In this document: positions 35,553 to 46,801 of the stretch, one piece after another | Position numbering within the stretch: position 1 is the first letter of the stretch | How the letters are laid out: each line of letters starts with the position of its first letter | Source: Roridomyces roridus | Taxonomy: Eukaryota > Basidiomycota > Agaricomycetes > Agaricales > Mycenaceae | Assembly (NCBI GenBank): GCA_029378245.1 | Contig: JARKIF010000013.1 | Coordinates: 186,001 to 250,000 of the forward strand | Direction of reading: 5' to 3' | DNA length: 64,000 bases | Notes under the pieces: model-generated | Told to the model about the DNA's origin: nothing | What the model saw: the letters and a program-made list of their open reading frames with translations, nothing else | Database searches by the model: none | Made by a program: the position numbers and the translations under genes

Positions 35553-36336
35553 ACTTTCCGCCTCACACGTGCCGCCCAATTTAGTCATTTGATGGGAGCG
35601 GTGCCTGGCTGTGCATGTTTGGCAGCTGATGGATCAGTGATCAGATCACACGGCAAGAAACCCAAATCGCTAAGTCCTCAAGCAATTGCACAAGTAACTA
35701 TTATTATAAGACAGAGGTAGGCAGACTTATAGACATTGAGAACATAAATAATACACGGATAACTATGTAGTGGTAGGCCGAGGCCACCAGCAGCAAGCTT
35801 GCGAATTGGGATGACACAGAGCGTGGGAGCCTCGCGCAGCCGCCACCCGAGCATACGTCGCCGCAGCGAGTGGGTATGGGCAAGAGGTGAGCGAGGTGTG
35901 TGGCGAGAGCGGTGTGACGAGCGAGTGGGCGGGAGTGCAGGCGAGTGGTGGTCGGTCCTGTCAGGAGGACTCGGAGGCATCGTGGGCGTGGGCGAGTGCA
36001 GGGTGCGGGTGTGTGAGCGATGTGGAGGCTGACGTGTGCTGCGACACCATACGACGGGCGTGGGCGGAATACTGGGTGGGCAGGAAGGGGAGCACAAAGC
36101 GGCGAGTGGGCGAGGAAGGGACATGGGCGAGGACGCGTATTGGAGAGAGGAGAGCCAATGCAAGAGTCTGCGAGGGGCGGTGGGGCCAGCGATGAGCAGG
36201 GCGAGGAAGGAGAGAGCAAGGTGAGAGGGACAACTGAGACATGATGTTATTGACGGCCGAAGAAATTGCCGAGAGCACCGCCCCACACTGCCCCCATCAA
36301 ATTACTAAATCGGGCGGCACGTGTGAGGCGGAAAGT
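35553..36336. mobile_element. Inverted-repeat element with strand-skewed interior
   Basis: Arms of 51 nt, 35553-35603 and 36286-36336, are near-perfect inverted copies: both read inward as ACTTTCCGCCTCACACGTGC, followed by CGCCC and TTTGATGGG. No clear target duplication was found immediately outside. The interior (about 35800-36200) is strongly G-rich on the plus strand, with repeated GCGAG/GTGGGCG words, which keeps several long frames open on both strands. I judge none of these to be genes. Confidence 0.6.
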
Positions 36337-37230
36337 CAGGAGTGATATCTTCCCATGATGATTTGATCATCCATTTGATGCGGATTTCTCGCCGAATCCG
36401 TTAGAAGATTGCTATCAGTGCTTTTTCCATTTTTAACGAGCCCCGACGATTGGGTGGACCTCAAATATGCAATATTGCCCGTGCCGATGGGCTGGAGATG
36501 TGCCAGATAAAGTCTGTACATGACAGCGATGATGAGGGACAGGAACGCGATGTCACCGGACATTATGTACTTTTGCAATCTGGACCGGCATATAACAATA
36601 CTTCCGTTGCGGATCAATTCATGACTTGACCGGAACTACTTTCCATCTTCTCCGCTTGAAGCAAACTCGACCAGCAAGTCCGCCGCATCCTTGGCTCCAA
36701 TGCCTCACCGTTCGTGGACACAAATGGACCAACACTGCTGGCAGTCATTTGCTGAATCCTCTCGCCAAGCGCATCCAGATACTGATTTGGGTAGGGCAGA
36801 CGAGCCGGCGGTGACCCAGTTATTAGCCCACGCATCTCCACCGGGGCCGCCACTCCGGCTCACATGCCTGCGGCCCATTCATGTGGATGGCACTCTCGGT
36901 ACGAAGTTTCGTCAGCTACGTTAACCTCTTCCACAGAAAGTACCCCTCTTTCTGCCCGTCGGTCTGTCGCTCCTTGGATCTGCGACCCTCACTCGCTCCT
37001 GCTGATAGTCGGCTTTACACCGGATGCCTCGGACGGAACTGCGTTGTGAATTGTTAACGCACCGCTCGGCTGAACTCTGGCTTGGTCGATCACGAGTCCC
37101 CACTTACCCGTGTACACTCCCTCAACGTCTTTTTCTGTACGCCCCTCGCACGCCAAACGCTGTCAGCTGGCGTGGCAACCTGCTCCTCTTATACACAAGA
37201 TATAGATATATTCGGTGGAGTCGGGGCCAG
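36337..37230. other. Intergenic, upstream flank of the GH16 gene
   Basis: No gene was recognised. Short open frames on both strands lack domains. Confidence 0.35.
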
Positions 37231-37240
37231 CATAAATACG
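37231..37240 (+). promoter_or_regulatory. TATA-like element of the GH16 gene
   Basis: CATAAATACG lies 61-70 bp upstream of the ATG at 37301. An AT-rich TATAGATATAT block at 37201-37211 precedes it. The assignment is by position only. Confidence 0.35.
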
Positions 37241-37300
37241 ACTTGGCTCACTCAGCACCCCTCTGTGCCCTCGTCTCTTTCTTTCATCCATCCCCTCACA

Positions 37301-38771
37301 ATGCTGGGACTCGCCGCTTCTCTGCTCCTCCTCTCCGCTTCGGCCCTGGGGCGACATATATGCAATCGGATAAGATAGTCGGCGCGGATTTTTACAACAA
37401 GTTCAGCTTTCAGGCGATCCCTGACCCTACCCATGGTCGGGTGTACGTGACTCTTCGTCGCACCAGTCTCTGTCCGATATAAAGGCTTGAACAGGAATTA
37501 TGTTGACCAAGCTACAGCGAAGGCCAAGAACCTGACTTTTGCCTCGCGCAACTCGTTCGTCCTGCGCGCGGACGACACGACCGTCATCAGCGACTCGAGC
37601 TCCGTCGGTCGGAACTCCGTGCGGATTCAGAGCAACAAGGCGTATACCACACACGCTGCTGTGTGAGTTGCCATCGAATTTGAACAATTTTTTGTTCTAA
37701 TGACGCGATCTTGGAATAGCTTCGATATTGCTCATATGCCACAGGGATGCGGGTCAGCCTGTTACTCTAATTCGTGATACATTGTCTGACAGTGGTCATT
37801 TGTAGGACGTGGCCTGCGCTGTGAGTTGCTCTAATCCCATTCTGCTTCCGGGGAATAATCAACCACGTCGCAACGTTATTTAGCTGGGAAGTTGGACCAA
37901 ATTGGCCGGCGGGAGTGCGTCTTAAATTTACTCCCGTTTAATTGCTTAATCAATGTGGGTGTAGGGCGAAGTCGACATCATCGAGGGTGTGAACGACCAG
38001 GGCACCAATCAGGTCACTCTTCACACTTCTCCCGGTCAGTTTCCGCTCGACTTGCAGTCTTTACCCCGTCGCTCATACTCTCAGGTTGCACGATGCCTGC
38101 TACGAGGACTGAGACAGGGTGACATTTCCTATTGTTCTCGGCCGCCTTGAGAAGCTCATGGCACACTGCAGGACGTCCCTCTCGCTCGACTGTAACACAG
38201 CTGTCAACTCCAACAGCGGGTGTGGGGTCAAACTTACACCTGCGACGAGCTACGGGCCCGCGTTCAATAAGAACGGAGGTGGATGGTACGTAACTGCCAG
38301 ATTTTGTAGTCCATCGAACTGACACGACTCAGGTACGCGCTCGAACGCACCAACAGCGGCATCTCCGTCTGGTTCTGGCCTCGCAACGCCTTGAACGTTC
38401 CGTTGGACGTGAGGTCAGGGTTTCCGGCCGTTAATACTGGTCTCTGGGTGCGGTCCGCTCTCCGTGATATACCATTTCCCTCAACCGTGACTCCGTTTGA
38501 TCAGGGAACCCCATCGGCGACATTCCCCAGCACGAGCTGCAACATTTCGAAGTTCTTCGCTGGCAATAACATTGTGATCAATTTGACTTTCTGCGGCGAT
38601 TGGGCAGGGAATGTCTATTCATCCTCGGGCTGTCCGTCGACTTGTACCAGTACGTCGTCTTAATTTTCGCATTCGTCTGCTCACTTGTGGCTGGAAGGTT
38701 ACGTGGATCAGAACCCGCAAGCGTTCGCGGGGGCATATTTCCAGTTCAACTCGATCAATATTTATGAATGA
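37301..38771 (+). CDS. GH16 family endo-beta-glucanase, one frameshift in the signal peptide
   Basis: Eleven exons: 37301-37442, 37495-37662, 37720-37752, 37806-37820, 37884-37914, 37965-38034, 38085-38118, 38172-38285, 38333-38447, 38505-38649 and 38698-38771. The product would be about 313 residues. GH16 enzymes of this type cut beta-1,3(-1,4)-glucans outside the cell or in the cell wall. The catalytic signature E-V-D-I-I-E (nucleophile GAA 37968-37970, acid/base GAG 37983-37985) is intact, as are 'HMPQGCGTWPAL', 'VTLHTSPGCTMP', 'SVWFWPRN' and 'FCGDWAGNVY' blocks. The ATG at 37301 gives a good signal peptide (MLGLAASLLLLSASALG), but at GGGG (37348-37351) one base is missing relative to the frame of the mature domain (ATYMQSDK). 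This is either a one-base mutation or an assembly error. All other junctions are in frame. Confidence 0.8.
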
Positions 38772-39204
38772 AGGTTAGGGTGGATAATTATACCGGTTTT
38801 GATTTGTTAGTACAAGACTTGTTGAATCGAGCATGACGCCAGAGAACCTAGAGCAACAGATACAATAGAAGACAGTGGTGAATTGAAATGAGTTTCAGTT
38901 GAAGCAGCGGCTGTGGTGATCCCTGGGGACGCAGTTCCCGATTGGTTCCCGAATCGAATGGATGGCGTTCATGTCTGCGTCGTGGTGGCGGCTACATTCC
39001 TCCTCGCTCGCCTCTTCTGGAGCATCGACCTGGTCAAATATTTTTGAGGCCATCGCGGCGATCACTTCATTCAAGGGCGACCGTGGGTACATCAATTCAT
39101 GAGGACAATCACTCGTCAACATCAAACGCCTCTTGCTCCCGACCACAATCATCTCATGTGAGATGATTGCCTCTCATTCCTGGTTTTGCTCATACGTTCA
39201 ACAG
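38772..39204. other. Intergenic
   Basis: 3' flank of the GH16 gene and 5' flank of the next gene. An upstream in-frame ATG at 39166 would add 13 residues to that gene. Nothing else was recognised. Confidence 0.35.
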
Positions 39205-40190
39205 ATGGCCGAGAAATCCATCCCACCTCTTCTGCCCCCTGAACTGGAGCAAGACATCTTCAAGTTGGCGGCCTACACGCGGCCTCGATCCATCCCCAAA
39301 CTGATGTTAGTCGCTTGGCGAGTGAAAGCATGGTGTGAAGCCTTCTCCATGTTGTTGGATTCGTTTACCGATCCTCTCAGGGTGGAACCCCTCCGGTATC
39401 GTGTCCTTCTCTTCTCCGAAGGCCGACCGGGTTTGCACAGCGCATGGAAATATCCGTACCAAGATGACGACGATTTCTCGCACACCTTTTCCATACCTCC
39501 CGCCATTCTGCGAGCGAGTGTTCGACATCTATGTATTCACCATAGCGACAAGGAGCTCGCAAAATTTCTCCTCCCCAACTGTTTCTCCGTCTACGATCTC
39601 TGGGCATCCACACACGCAACCCTCGATCTCGTCGGCGCCCTGCGCCTGAGGCGTCTCCACTGCGCCCTCAAAGCCGTGTTCGACTCGAGCCCCGTTGACT
39701 TTACACACTCCTTATTCATCGGGCTAACGCATCTCGAGATCTTTGACTATGCAGAAGAGCTCCCGGGTGCCACCTGGTCCAACGTGGCCTCGATTCCCAA
39801 TCTCACGCATCTGGCGTTCAACGACGATGGGTTCCTCCCTTTCTTTCCGATGCTGCTTCGCACATGTGCTTCCCTCCGCGTGTTGGCGCTGGTGGAACCC
39901 ACGCCGATACAATACCCACCGTCGGCCGAAATATCCGACGAGCTCGCGCGGGATACGCGGTTCGTCTGGATCGCGTGTACAGAGTTTATAATGGACTGGC
40001 ATCAAGGGGCGTTGACCGGGGAGGATTTTTGGTCGAGGGCCGAGACATTCATCGAGCGCAGGAAACGCGGGAAGATGACAGATCGTGAGTTCTATGTGCA
40101 GTGTACATTCTGTATCTCGTCTAACTGGCGGTCTTCACTGCAGCTTTGCAGTATTGGATTGAAGATGATGCGAGCGAGCGACTTCCGTGA
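39205..40190 (+). CDS. F-box-like/LRR protein, 'PPELEQDIFKLAA' subfamily
   Basis: Three exons: 39205-39332, 39381-40084 and 40144-40190, about 292 residues. The start MAEKSIPPLLPPELEQDIFKLAA is the F-box-like opening of an agaric subfamily; 'SIPKLMLVAWRVKAW' follows. The first intron is 48 nt with GTGTGA...TCTCAG and contains no stop, so unspliced RNA would also be translatable; relatives and the copy at 44320 support splicing (W-V-E-P-L-R-Y-R). The last exon gives 'DPLQYWIEDDASERLP', a typical family ending. Leucine-rich blocks include 'LTHLEIFDYAEELPG' and 'IPNLTHLAFNDDG'. Probably a substrate adaptor of SCF type; targets unknown. No lesion was seen. Confidence 0.65.
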
Positions 40191-41526
40191 CGCAGTTCGC
40201 GCCGTTGCTGGATCGGGTAAGTCTCGGCGACTCATGCACATGAACCTTTTGCACAATTCCGGGCAAGGCGGGGAGATAAACCACCAAACCAATCCGTACT
40301 TTCCATCACACCCAAGTCTCAGTCGGACGAATCGTGCTCGTCCCTGGACTTCCATGCCCCTCGTTTGTGCTTCTCAGGCCCCAACTCTTACTTCACCGGC
40401 GACGCAAAAGTGCTGCTGCTGCATGACTGATCTGTGTATTTCAAGCTCTCCGCATCATTGATCTCCGGCAAAATCTTCAAGGCACTGCTACGGCTTCGGC
40501 GAGAGTTTTGCGGGTGGAATAATCTATTTCCTCGGGAATTCTGACCTCCGCCTGCTACCAACCTCCGCCTCTGGCCATACACCCTTGGGAACGATAATAT
40601 TTTCGCACTCAAACTCACAGAGCTGTCCGGAATCCTGTTCCTGGATTTCTCATGTATCTGTTCCAGATTTATGGTGGTCTCTGCATCAAGCCGGCAATCC
40701 TTCAGTCGCCGAACTTTTGGAAGAGCCAAGGAAGAGGTCATGGAAGTATCGGAGGGGAGACCAATGCTTTGTCGATGATGGGCGTATTTCTGGCCTCCCC
40801 GGCTACCACTGCAATGCCGGCGCCTCGCGGTACAAAATTGACCTCACTCTACTGAGACCTCGTTGGCCGTTTTCTGTTCCTGGTTCTCACAGAGTTTATC
40901 ATCTCTGCTAATTATGCCGCCGCTCCAAGTTTGTCTCTGCTCCCACTGTGACAACGTATAAAAATACTATTCGAAATTCGATCAGGCTTGTCGTTGGCCA
41001 CGAAAGTCGAATGAGTGAGGAAAATAGTCAACAATGCTGAATGGGAGCAATCAAGCACCAAATCTGCTCAACAGATAAAATACGGCGGCTGTACAGTAAC
41101 AGCAAAATATGGCAGGGCGGGATACAGATAGCCAAATCCGGTGAATGGCTAGGAACGCGGTAAATCAATAAATCAGACAATGACGGCGGCAGATATTCAG
41201 TGGTCCTGATGGTCCAGTGACCGGAGGACGAGTAAGCAGAGTGACCCTGAGCAGCGGATTCACGACCGAGCCAGGCGAACACAGTAGACAGATAAATCAC
41301 AGAAAAATATATTTTGGTACAGTCCGACTGCGGAAAGACAGTGGGGGAAAGACAATCTACTGACTACTTTTCAGCTCCCTTGAATACCCTCCTGCACTGC
41401 GGCGCAGTCAGCTTCGGATTGTATGGAGAAACCTCGGGAACTGCGGGAACTGCGTAGAAGCGTTGGCAAGTACAAAAGTATGCCGGAAAATTCACATCCA
41501 ACTGTGAACGGTGGAGATAGTGCCGA
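40191..41526. other. Intergenic, nothing firmly recognised
   Basis: Plus-strand readings around 40440-40910 are open in pieces but have no domain. The right part (41300-41526) is the decayed 3' end of the truncated F-box copy. Confidence 0.3.
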
Positions 41527-42095
41527 TCAGGTGAGGCCGGGGGATAGGAATAAAAGTATGTAATCGAAGAGTTCCGGCTCCACGGAGAACCAGTAGAGAG
41601 TGTCGAGCCTGGGGAAGATGGCGCCGTTGAAGAATTCGGCGACGAGGGTGTCATAGACAACTGATATTTCGCTGCAGATGTGTTCATCTGTGAAGGATCT
41701 GACACGACGAGCATAGCACTTGAAATGATCCCAGTCAGAAGCCCTGGGGGTGCGCCGAAGAGTCTAGGAGCGATATCCGGTAGACGAAAAAGAAAAATCA
41801 CAATTTCCAGTGACAAGTCCTCCTCTCCCCGAGTTGCGTCTGAGCTCGCGTCTTCAGGTGGAATCTCGATGATATCCCAAAGATCACCGGGCATCGTGCG
41901 AAGTAGATGAAGAAGGGTGCCCTGAAAGCTCCACAGGGAATCCAAAGCAGGGTCAACGAAGGTCGTGCACGTCCTGGCTAGTCGAGCCAGATCACCACAG
42001 CGACGTGGATATTGTGGAACGGGAGGTCCGTCGCCGTAGGCCATTTGGACGCATATACATCGCACTATCTCGTCTATTTGAAGTGCGTGGTGCAT
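41527..42095 (-). pseudogene. 3'-truncated F-box/LRR-like copy
   Basis: Exon 1 at 41802-42095 (MHHALQIDEIVRCICVQM...LARTCTTFVDPALDSLWSFQGTL) is a close relative of the F-box exon at 28587-28907. Exon 2 at 41527-41763 reads 'TLRRTPRASDWDHFKCYARRVRSF', then 'VVYDTLVAEFFNGAIFPRLDTLYWF', and stops at TGA 41527-41529 just after 'LLFLSPGLT', where full-length relatives begin their main repeat region. The intervening intron would be only 38 nt with a weak GTGATT donor. A different frame stays open to 41364 but has no similarity to the family. This is a truncated duplicate. Confidence 0.65.
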
Positions 42096-42945
42096 TCGGA
42101 TTGCAAGGTGTCTTCACTGGATCTGGATGACTGTAATGAGCGCCAAGCAAGAGGGGGAAGTCGAAGGATGCGCACAAGACCCAACAAGAGCCTGGAGGGC
42201 GCAAATGGGGCTGGATGCGCTGCCACGAAAGCGCAGGAAGGAGGCAGGGTGAGCTGACCAAGCAATGATGATCGGCAACAGCCTGATCCGCTCGAGAACT
42301 GTCCGCAATCCGCATACCTCTGTGCGTCAAAATATATCCTCGACGAAGAAGAGAGCACGAGATTTTTTAGCGACTAGTGCGACGTATACTCTAGCACGGG
42401 ATGACAGAGGAAAATGCAATCCGCTATCTATGCTGCCGTGGAAGTGATGGGTGTAAGTGAGTGAGACGCGGGTTCCAGAGACTTGGAGACCGATAACCCT
42501 CCGGATTACCGGTATGATTCTCTCCTTCGGTTCGTTGCAAAGATGTATGAGTTTTCCAGCGTCCAACGCCGGCAAGAGCTCAGCACGGCTCATCCTTCAG
42601 CTACTACAGCTCGCTGATTCGGCGGCGTGGCCAAAAACCGCCAACATCGATTGCTCAGTCACTCGAACGGGCCTTCCGCCGCAAACTCCACCTGACTTCT
42701 CATGTGCCTCGCGAGCGAGTGTATAGAAAATCAACTTGAACTTGACTTGAGCCGTATAGATGGCAGAGAAAGGCCTGAAATCGTTTTGGTTCGGCAACGC
42801 GCCGTCCGAGGCTTCACCGAGATGCCCAATATCTGTTCAAGTTCGTGACCAGAGGCTAAGCAGAATGTTGACACTGCGGAAACTTTTGTGAGTCAAAAAC
42901 AGAGGAAGGCGCGGATTCAACACCGGAATAGTACCCTCAAGCAAG
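42096..42945. other. Intergenic, nothing recognised
   Basis: 5' flank of the truncated F-box copy and unassigned sequence. Open frames on both strands lack domains. Confidence 0.3.
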
Positions 42946-44178
42946 CACTCTGAGGACTTTGAGGACTTCGGGAAGTCCTCAAAGACCTCAAAGACCCGTT
43001 CGAGCCCAAAGTCCATAGGTCTTTGTACAGTAGGGTCCACATGCACCGGAAAGTCCTCTTTGGTCTTTGAAGAGTCCTCCTCAGCCATTGGAAAGTCGTC
43101 TGCAAGACTTCAGAAGACCTCAAAAAGGACACTGGAGATTATCTCAAATGCAATTCAATTCGTGGCTACATACATACATGTACTATCTACAGTGAGAAAG
43201 ATTAGGGAAAGGATCACAACGAATGACGACGCCACGGCACTCGGATGGCAGTGCGGCAGGTCGGACTCGAGGAGGGAATGATACACCGGCGGCGTGCGGG
43301 AGATGGGCTATTCGGTGCGATGTGGGTGTAGTGGACTGGAACGGGAGGGACGGAAGCTGGACAAAACGGTGGAGGGCGGGTAGGAGGGCGGGTAACAGTT
43401 AGTTGCCAAGTGCCGATGAGTCGTGGTGACGTTGCAGGCGCAGCATGGGCGACAGTGTCGTGCGGAAGGGGGTTTTGGTTTGCGGACGTAAGGCTTGCGC
43501 GCGTAGGAAGGTATGCGGATGTGGGCTTGCAGACGGATGGACGAGACTTGGGACTTGCGCCAAGAGCCTTTGAGCTTGAGCCTTGATGGACTAGGAAGGC
43601 GGGGACGACTTGAGCTTCGCGTCAGTGCTTCAGGGTGTCGAGAATGGTGAATGGCTAACAGGCGTTGAAGAGGAACCGGCTTGACACAACTTCGGCGGGG
43701 AGCGGAGCGCGAACGAGTGGAGGGAAGATGGCGGGGGAAGAGAAGAGGCAGCGGAGAAAATTGCCCGAAATCACGCCATCTTGTATAATGAGTCATCTTC
43801 CCGATGATCCGAGACACTCCGCTCGGATCAATCAGAAAGACTTGGCGAAAATTCGCAAAGTCCCCGCCCTTCACCCGCCCACCAGCCCCGCGCTACCCTA
43901 CCCTCCACGGGCGGCCGTTCTCCCACATCCTCGCAAATTCTTTTCTCCCAATGTTCTCATTCACTCGGCACCTGCCACCCACTAATTTTGCACAAGTCAT
44001 CCACAAACTTGAGACAGGCTGTCCGGGCTCAATCGGACTCTGAATGGCCACATGATCATGACCATTTTGGGCCGGACACCCTTGGAAGACCTTGTCGAAG
44101 TGAAAGACCTCCAAAGACCTTTGAAGTTCAACTACCAAAGTTCAAAGACCTCGTTCAGAGTGCGAAGTCCTCAAAGTG
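42946..44178. mobile_element. Possible DNA element with GAGGACTT-rich ends
   Basis: Left end (42946-42959) and right end (44165-44178) are inverted copies differing at one base: inward CACTCTGAGGACTT and CACTTTGAGGACTT. Each end carries several more AGTCCTC/AAGACCTC words (to about 43110 on the left, from about 44085 on the right). CACT termini with subterminal repeats recall the CACTA type, but no convincing target duplication was found. Open frames inside (for example minus 43308-43874) are not recognised. Confidence 0.42.
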
Positions 44179-44319
44179 CTTTGTGTAGTTTTACTGATGT
44201 TGGAATCACCGCAGAAGTGTAGCCTCCGGGAAGTTGCCGGACTATCAAAGGCACCGCGCAATGCGATGCATACCTGATTGGATCTGTTTGCCACTTCTTC
44301 TTCCTGACCGTCATCGCCG

Positions 44320-45218
44320 ATGGCTCTGCCTCCACGTCTTCCTCCGGAGCTCGAGCGACACATCTTCGAGCTTTTGGCCTACCGCGAACCCCTCTCGATC
44401 CCGACGCTCATTCTCGTCGCATGGCGCGTCTACGAATGGTGATTCCTGGAGCGCCAGTATCATTGTGTCTTATGGTAACCGCAGGGTCCGGAGGTTGTCA
44501 TGTTACAGAACGAAACTCGCAGCTATCCATACCCGGACATCTTCTCTAGAATCAAGGCCACCCCGCCCATCGTGCAGCAGAAAACCGTCCATCATCTATT
44601 CCTCGACCGCATTGCTCCGGATGTAGTCGAAAACCTGATCTCTACATGCGACGCTGTGGAAGATCTGTGGATTATTCTTGAGCACGGCCACCGCGTCGGT
44701 ATTGTAGAGTTTGCAGGCCACTTGGCTTTGCGCCGCCTGCACTGCGTTGCGAACGAGCTGTTCGGGACACAGACATATGATTTCACACTCCCCATGTTTG
44801 CGCGTCTGACACACCTCGAACTTTTTGGTTCAGACGCAGACAGAGGACCCGAGTGGGTCGGATTAGCCACGATCCCTCGCCTCACGCACCTTGCCTTCAG
44901 CGGCCTCACCCTTCTGCGCGTCGCGGGCACGCTCCTCAGAACATCTTCGTCTCTGCAGGTTCTGATATTCTTGAGCCATAAATTGGGTGCCGTCTACCGT
45001 GTTACCGAGCTGGAGGTGCTCACACAAGATGCACGATTTGTAAAAATGGGCTACAAGGATCACGTGGAGGATTGGAAGGCAGGGGCTTTGGGCGGATCCG
45101 ATCACTGGTCGAGAGCCGAAGAGTTCGTCGCAATGCGCCTGTCTGGGCATGGCTATCGTACGTCTCCAGTGGGAGCACACTCACCGATTTCTGACTTGAT
45201 ATTTAAGCCTCGCAGTAG
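44320..45218 (+). pseudogene. F-box-like/LRR protein, frame-disrupted paralogue of 39205-40190
   Basis: Exon 1 at 44320-44438 (MALPPRLPPELERHIFELLAYREPLSIPTLILVAWRVYEW) has the same phase-2 intron position as the gene at 39205. Exon 2 runs 44485-45157 with 'TVHHLFLDRIAPDVVENL', 'LTHLELFGSDADRG', 'ATIPRLTHLAFSG' and 'KDHVEDWKAGALGGSDHWSRAE'. However, after the only good acceptor (GCAG at 44481-44484) the conserved frame is off by one base, so part of the segment equivalent to 'VEPLRYR' has been lost. A final exon at 45208-45218 would end 'YPSQ'. It is probably a recent pseudogene, unless an unusual acceptor is used. Confidence 0.55.
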
Positions 45219-45671
45219 ACCATCGGAATGGACAAAAGCACGAAACTTGGCGGGGCGTAACGGTCCGTAAATATAGGCGGTTCACACCAGTCGTAAAAAT
45301 GAAAATCTTAATTCAACTCTTCCCTGGCGAGCCGCTCCTTCCACTGGCTTTGCCGCAGACGCTCTCCTTCCCGATTCCGACTTCTCCAATCTTGAACCAC
45401 GTGTGGTAGTTTCTCAGGTCTAGGAGCAAGGCTTTCCCCGGTCTAATTTTGCCACCGATCATCCCAATACTCGTCCAGGACACAGGATCCCCGCGGAACA
45501 ATTCGTGGCAGGCTCGGAGAACTCAGAATTGCTCAGAATGCTTCTCCAGCGCCTGACAACCGCTGATCGACGACGACGAACTGCCATCCACCGGCTTAAC
45601 GGCGCGATTCGCCGTGGAAGTACTTGACAAAGGCTTGGCTGCCCGGTCGTGGCTCGCACGCCCTTCCTCCC
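45219..45671. other. Intergenic
   Basis: Between the F-box-like paralogue and the cysteine-rich protein gene. Nothing was recognised beyond a possible promoter. Confidence 0.3.
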
Positions 45672-46801
45672 ATGCCTGCCCACACCCTCAAGCTGCTCGT
45701 GGTACTCAGCTTCGCTTGGTCCGTTCTGTGTGACGATACACCCTCCGGCATCGGGTGCGTCGATCCCCAAGGGCTGGTGGACTGCTACAACGACAACCTC
45801 AACGAAGCGAATTCATGCGGAGAATCTGCCGTCAATACATGTATCAGCGAAGACCTCGACCCGTGTTTCGAGGCATGCGGGACCGTGCAGCTTGCTGCAA
45901 ATATTGGGTGCTGGTATGAGAGTTGCTGGAATCAGGTGCGTACGACGAGCTGAGCGTTTTATTGGTTTAATTGAGGCACCACTTGAAAGTGTATTCGTGC
46001 GACTTCCAGGCCACAGTGATCCAGTACCTCGACGTAACGGACGAACTGGTGACCCCAGGCCCGATTCCATTTTACCCTCCGCCGGCGGATGCTCCCGGTG
46101 CTTGTTGTTCGTCGTCCATTGTGATAATTTCCGTTGCGCTGATCATGCCGGACGCCGGTCGATAGCATGCAATCTCGCGACTGTGTTCGAAATCATCAGC
46201 AACGGGGTCGACTTTGGAGATTGTAGTCCTTCACTCGTCTCCAACTTTACGTTGTTTGACGAGTGCCAATGTTGCACCTACGCCGCACCCATCTCCAGGT
46301 GAACCACCTTCCTTCTCTGACCTCCCAGTCATCTTATCACTTGCCAGAATCATCAACACATGCCCCGCCGCCAATCTCTCCGTCCTCCAAGTCCCAGATT
46401 TAATTGAAACTTATGCCCAAACCATCCAAGAAATCGGCTTCACCTCCGATTCATGCCAATCTGCCCTGGGTCCAAACAATATCTGCGAATCGGCGTTCAA
46501 CATCTCCTCCGGGGACGGTCCGTTCGTCAACCCCGTTGCGCCACCTTTGGGTGTCCCTGGAACGCAGCCGTTGTCGACGTTAGGGGGCAGTGTGACGAGT
46601 CTCCCGGGCTCGAAGACGATCACGTTGGAGTTGTTTCCTGCGTTTACGAGTACGATTACGATGGCTAGTTTTGATGCGAGGCAGGTCGCGCAGACGGATG
46701 CGCCCAGGGTAAATGGGGCGCCGGGGGGCGGTTCAAGTGGTGCGGGGTTGTTCGCTGCGTTGGCGATGTTGGCGGTCGGCAGAGTCTTGTGGGTAATTTG
46801 A
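45672..46801 (+). CDS. Secreted cysteine-rich, probably GPI-anchored protein
   Basis: Four exons: 45672-45935, 45990-46106, 46166-46298 and 46348-46801, about 322 residues. A signal peptide (MPAHTLKLLVVLSFAWSVLCDD) is followed by a cysteine-rich N-domain ('CVDPQGLVDCYNDNL', 'CFEACGTVQLAANIGCWYESCWNQ'), then 'GVDFGDCSPSLVSNFTLFDECQCC', and a serine/glycine-rich tail ending in a hydrophobic segment (SGAGLFAALAMLAVGRVLWVI) that fits a GPI-anchor signal. It is therefore likely displayed at the cell surface; function unknown. At the second exon the acceptor AAAG is followed by TGTAT where GTGTAT is expected to keep frame, so one base appears missing (45989/45990); this could be a mutation, an assembly error or a misplaced splice site. 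The donor of exon 2 is GTTCGT. Confidence 0.6.

Noticed and set aside
35678..36286. Long minus-strand frame (202 residues) rich in Ser/Pro/Arg
   Set aside because: It lies in the G-skewed core between inverted arms, where several frames on both strands are open at once; no domain, codon bias or splice signal supports a gene.
37428..37500. A second frameshift in the GH16 gene at its first intron
   Set aside because: It disappears when the donor is placed at GTACGT (37443) instead of GTGTAC, giving H-G-R-V-N-Y-V-D-Q in frame.
41364..41526. C-terminal extension of the 41.5 kb F-box copy in an unspliced frame to 41364
   Set aside because: The family's conserved residues are in the other frame after splicing, and the extension has no similarity to relatives.
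43308..43874. 188-residue minus-strand frame
   Set aside because: Basic and proline-rich, no domain, inside a probable DNA element; likely fortuitous.
45649..46302. 217-residue plus-strand frame
   Set aside because: It overlaps the cysteine-rich surface protein in another phase and reads through its introns; the signal peptide, cysteine pattern and splice sites support the other frame.
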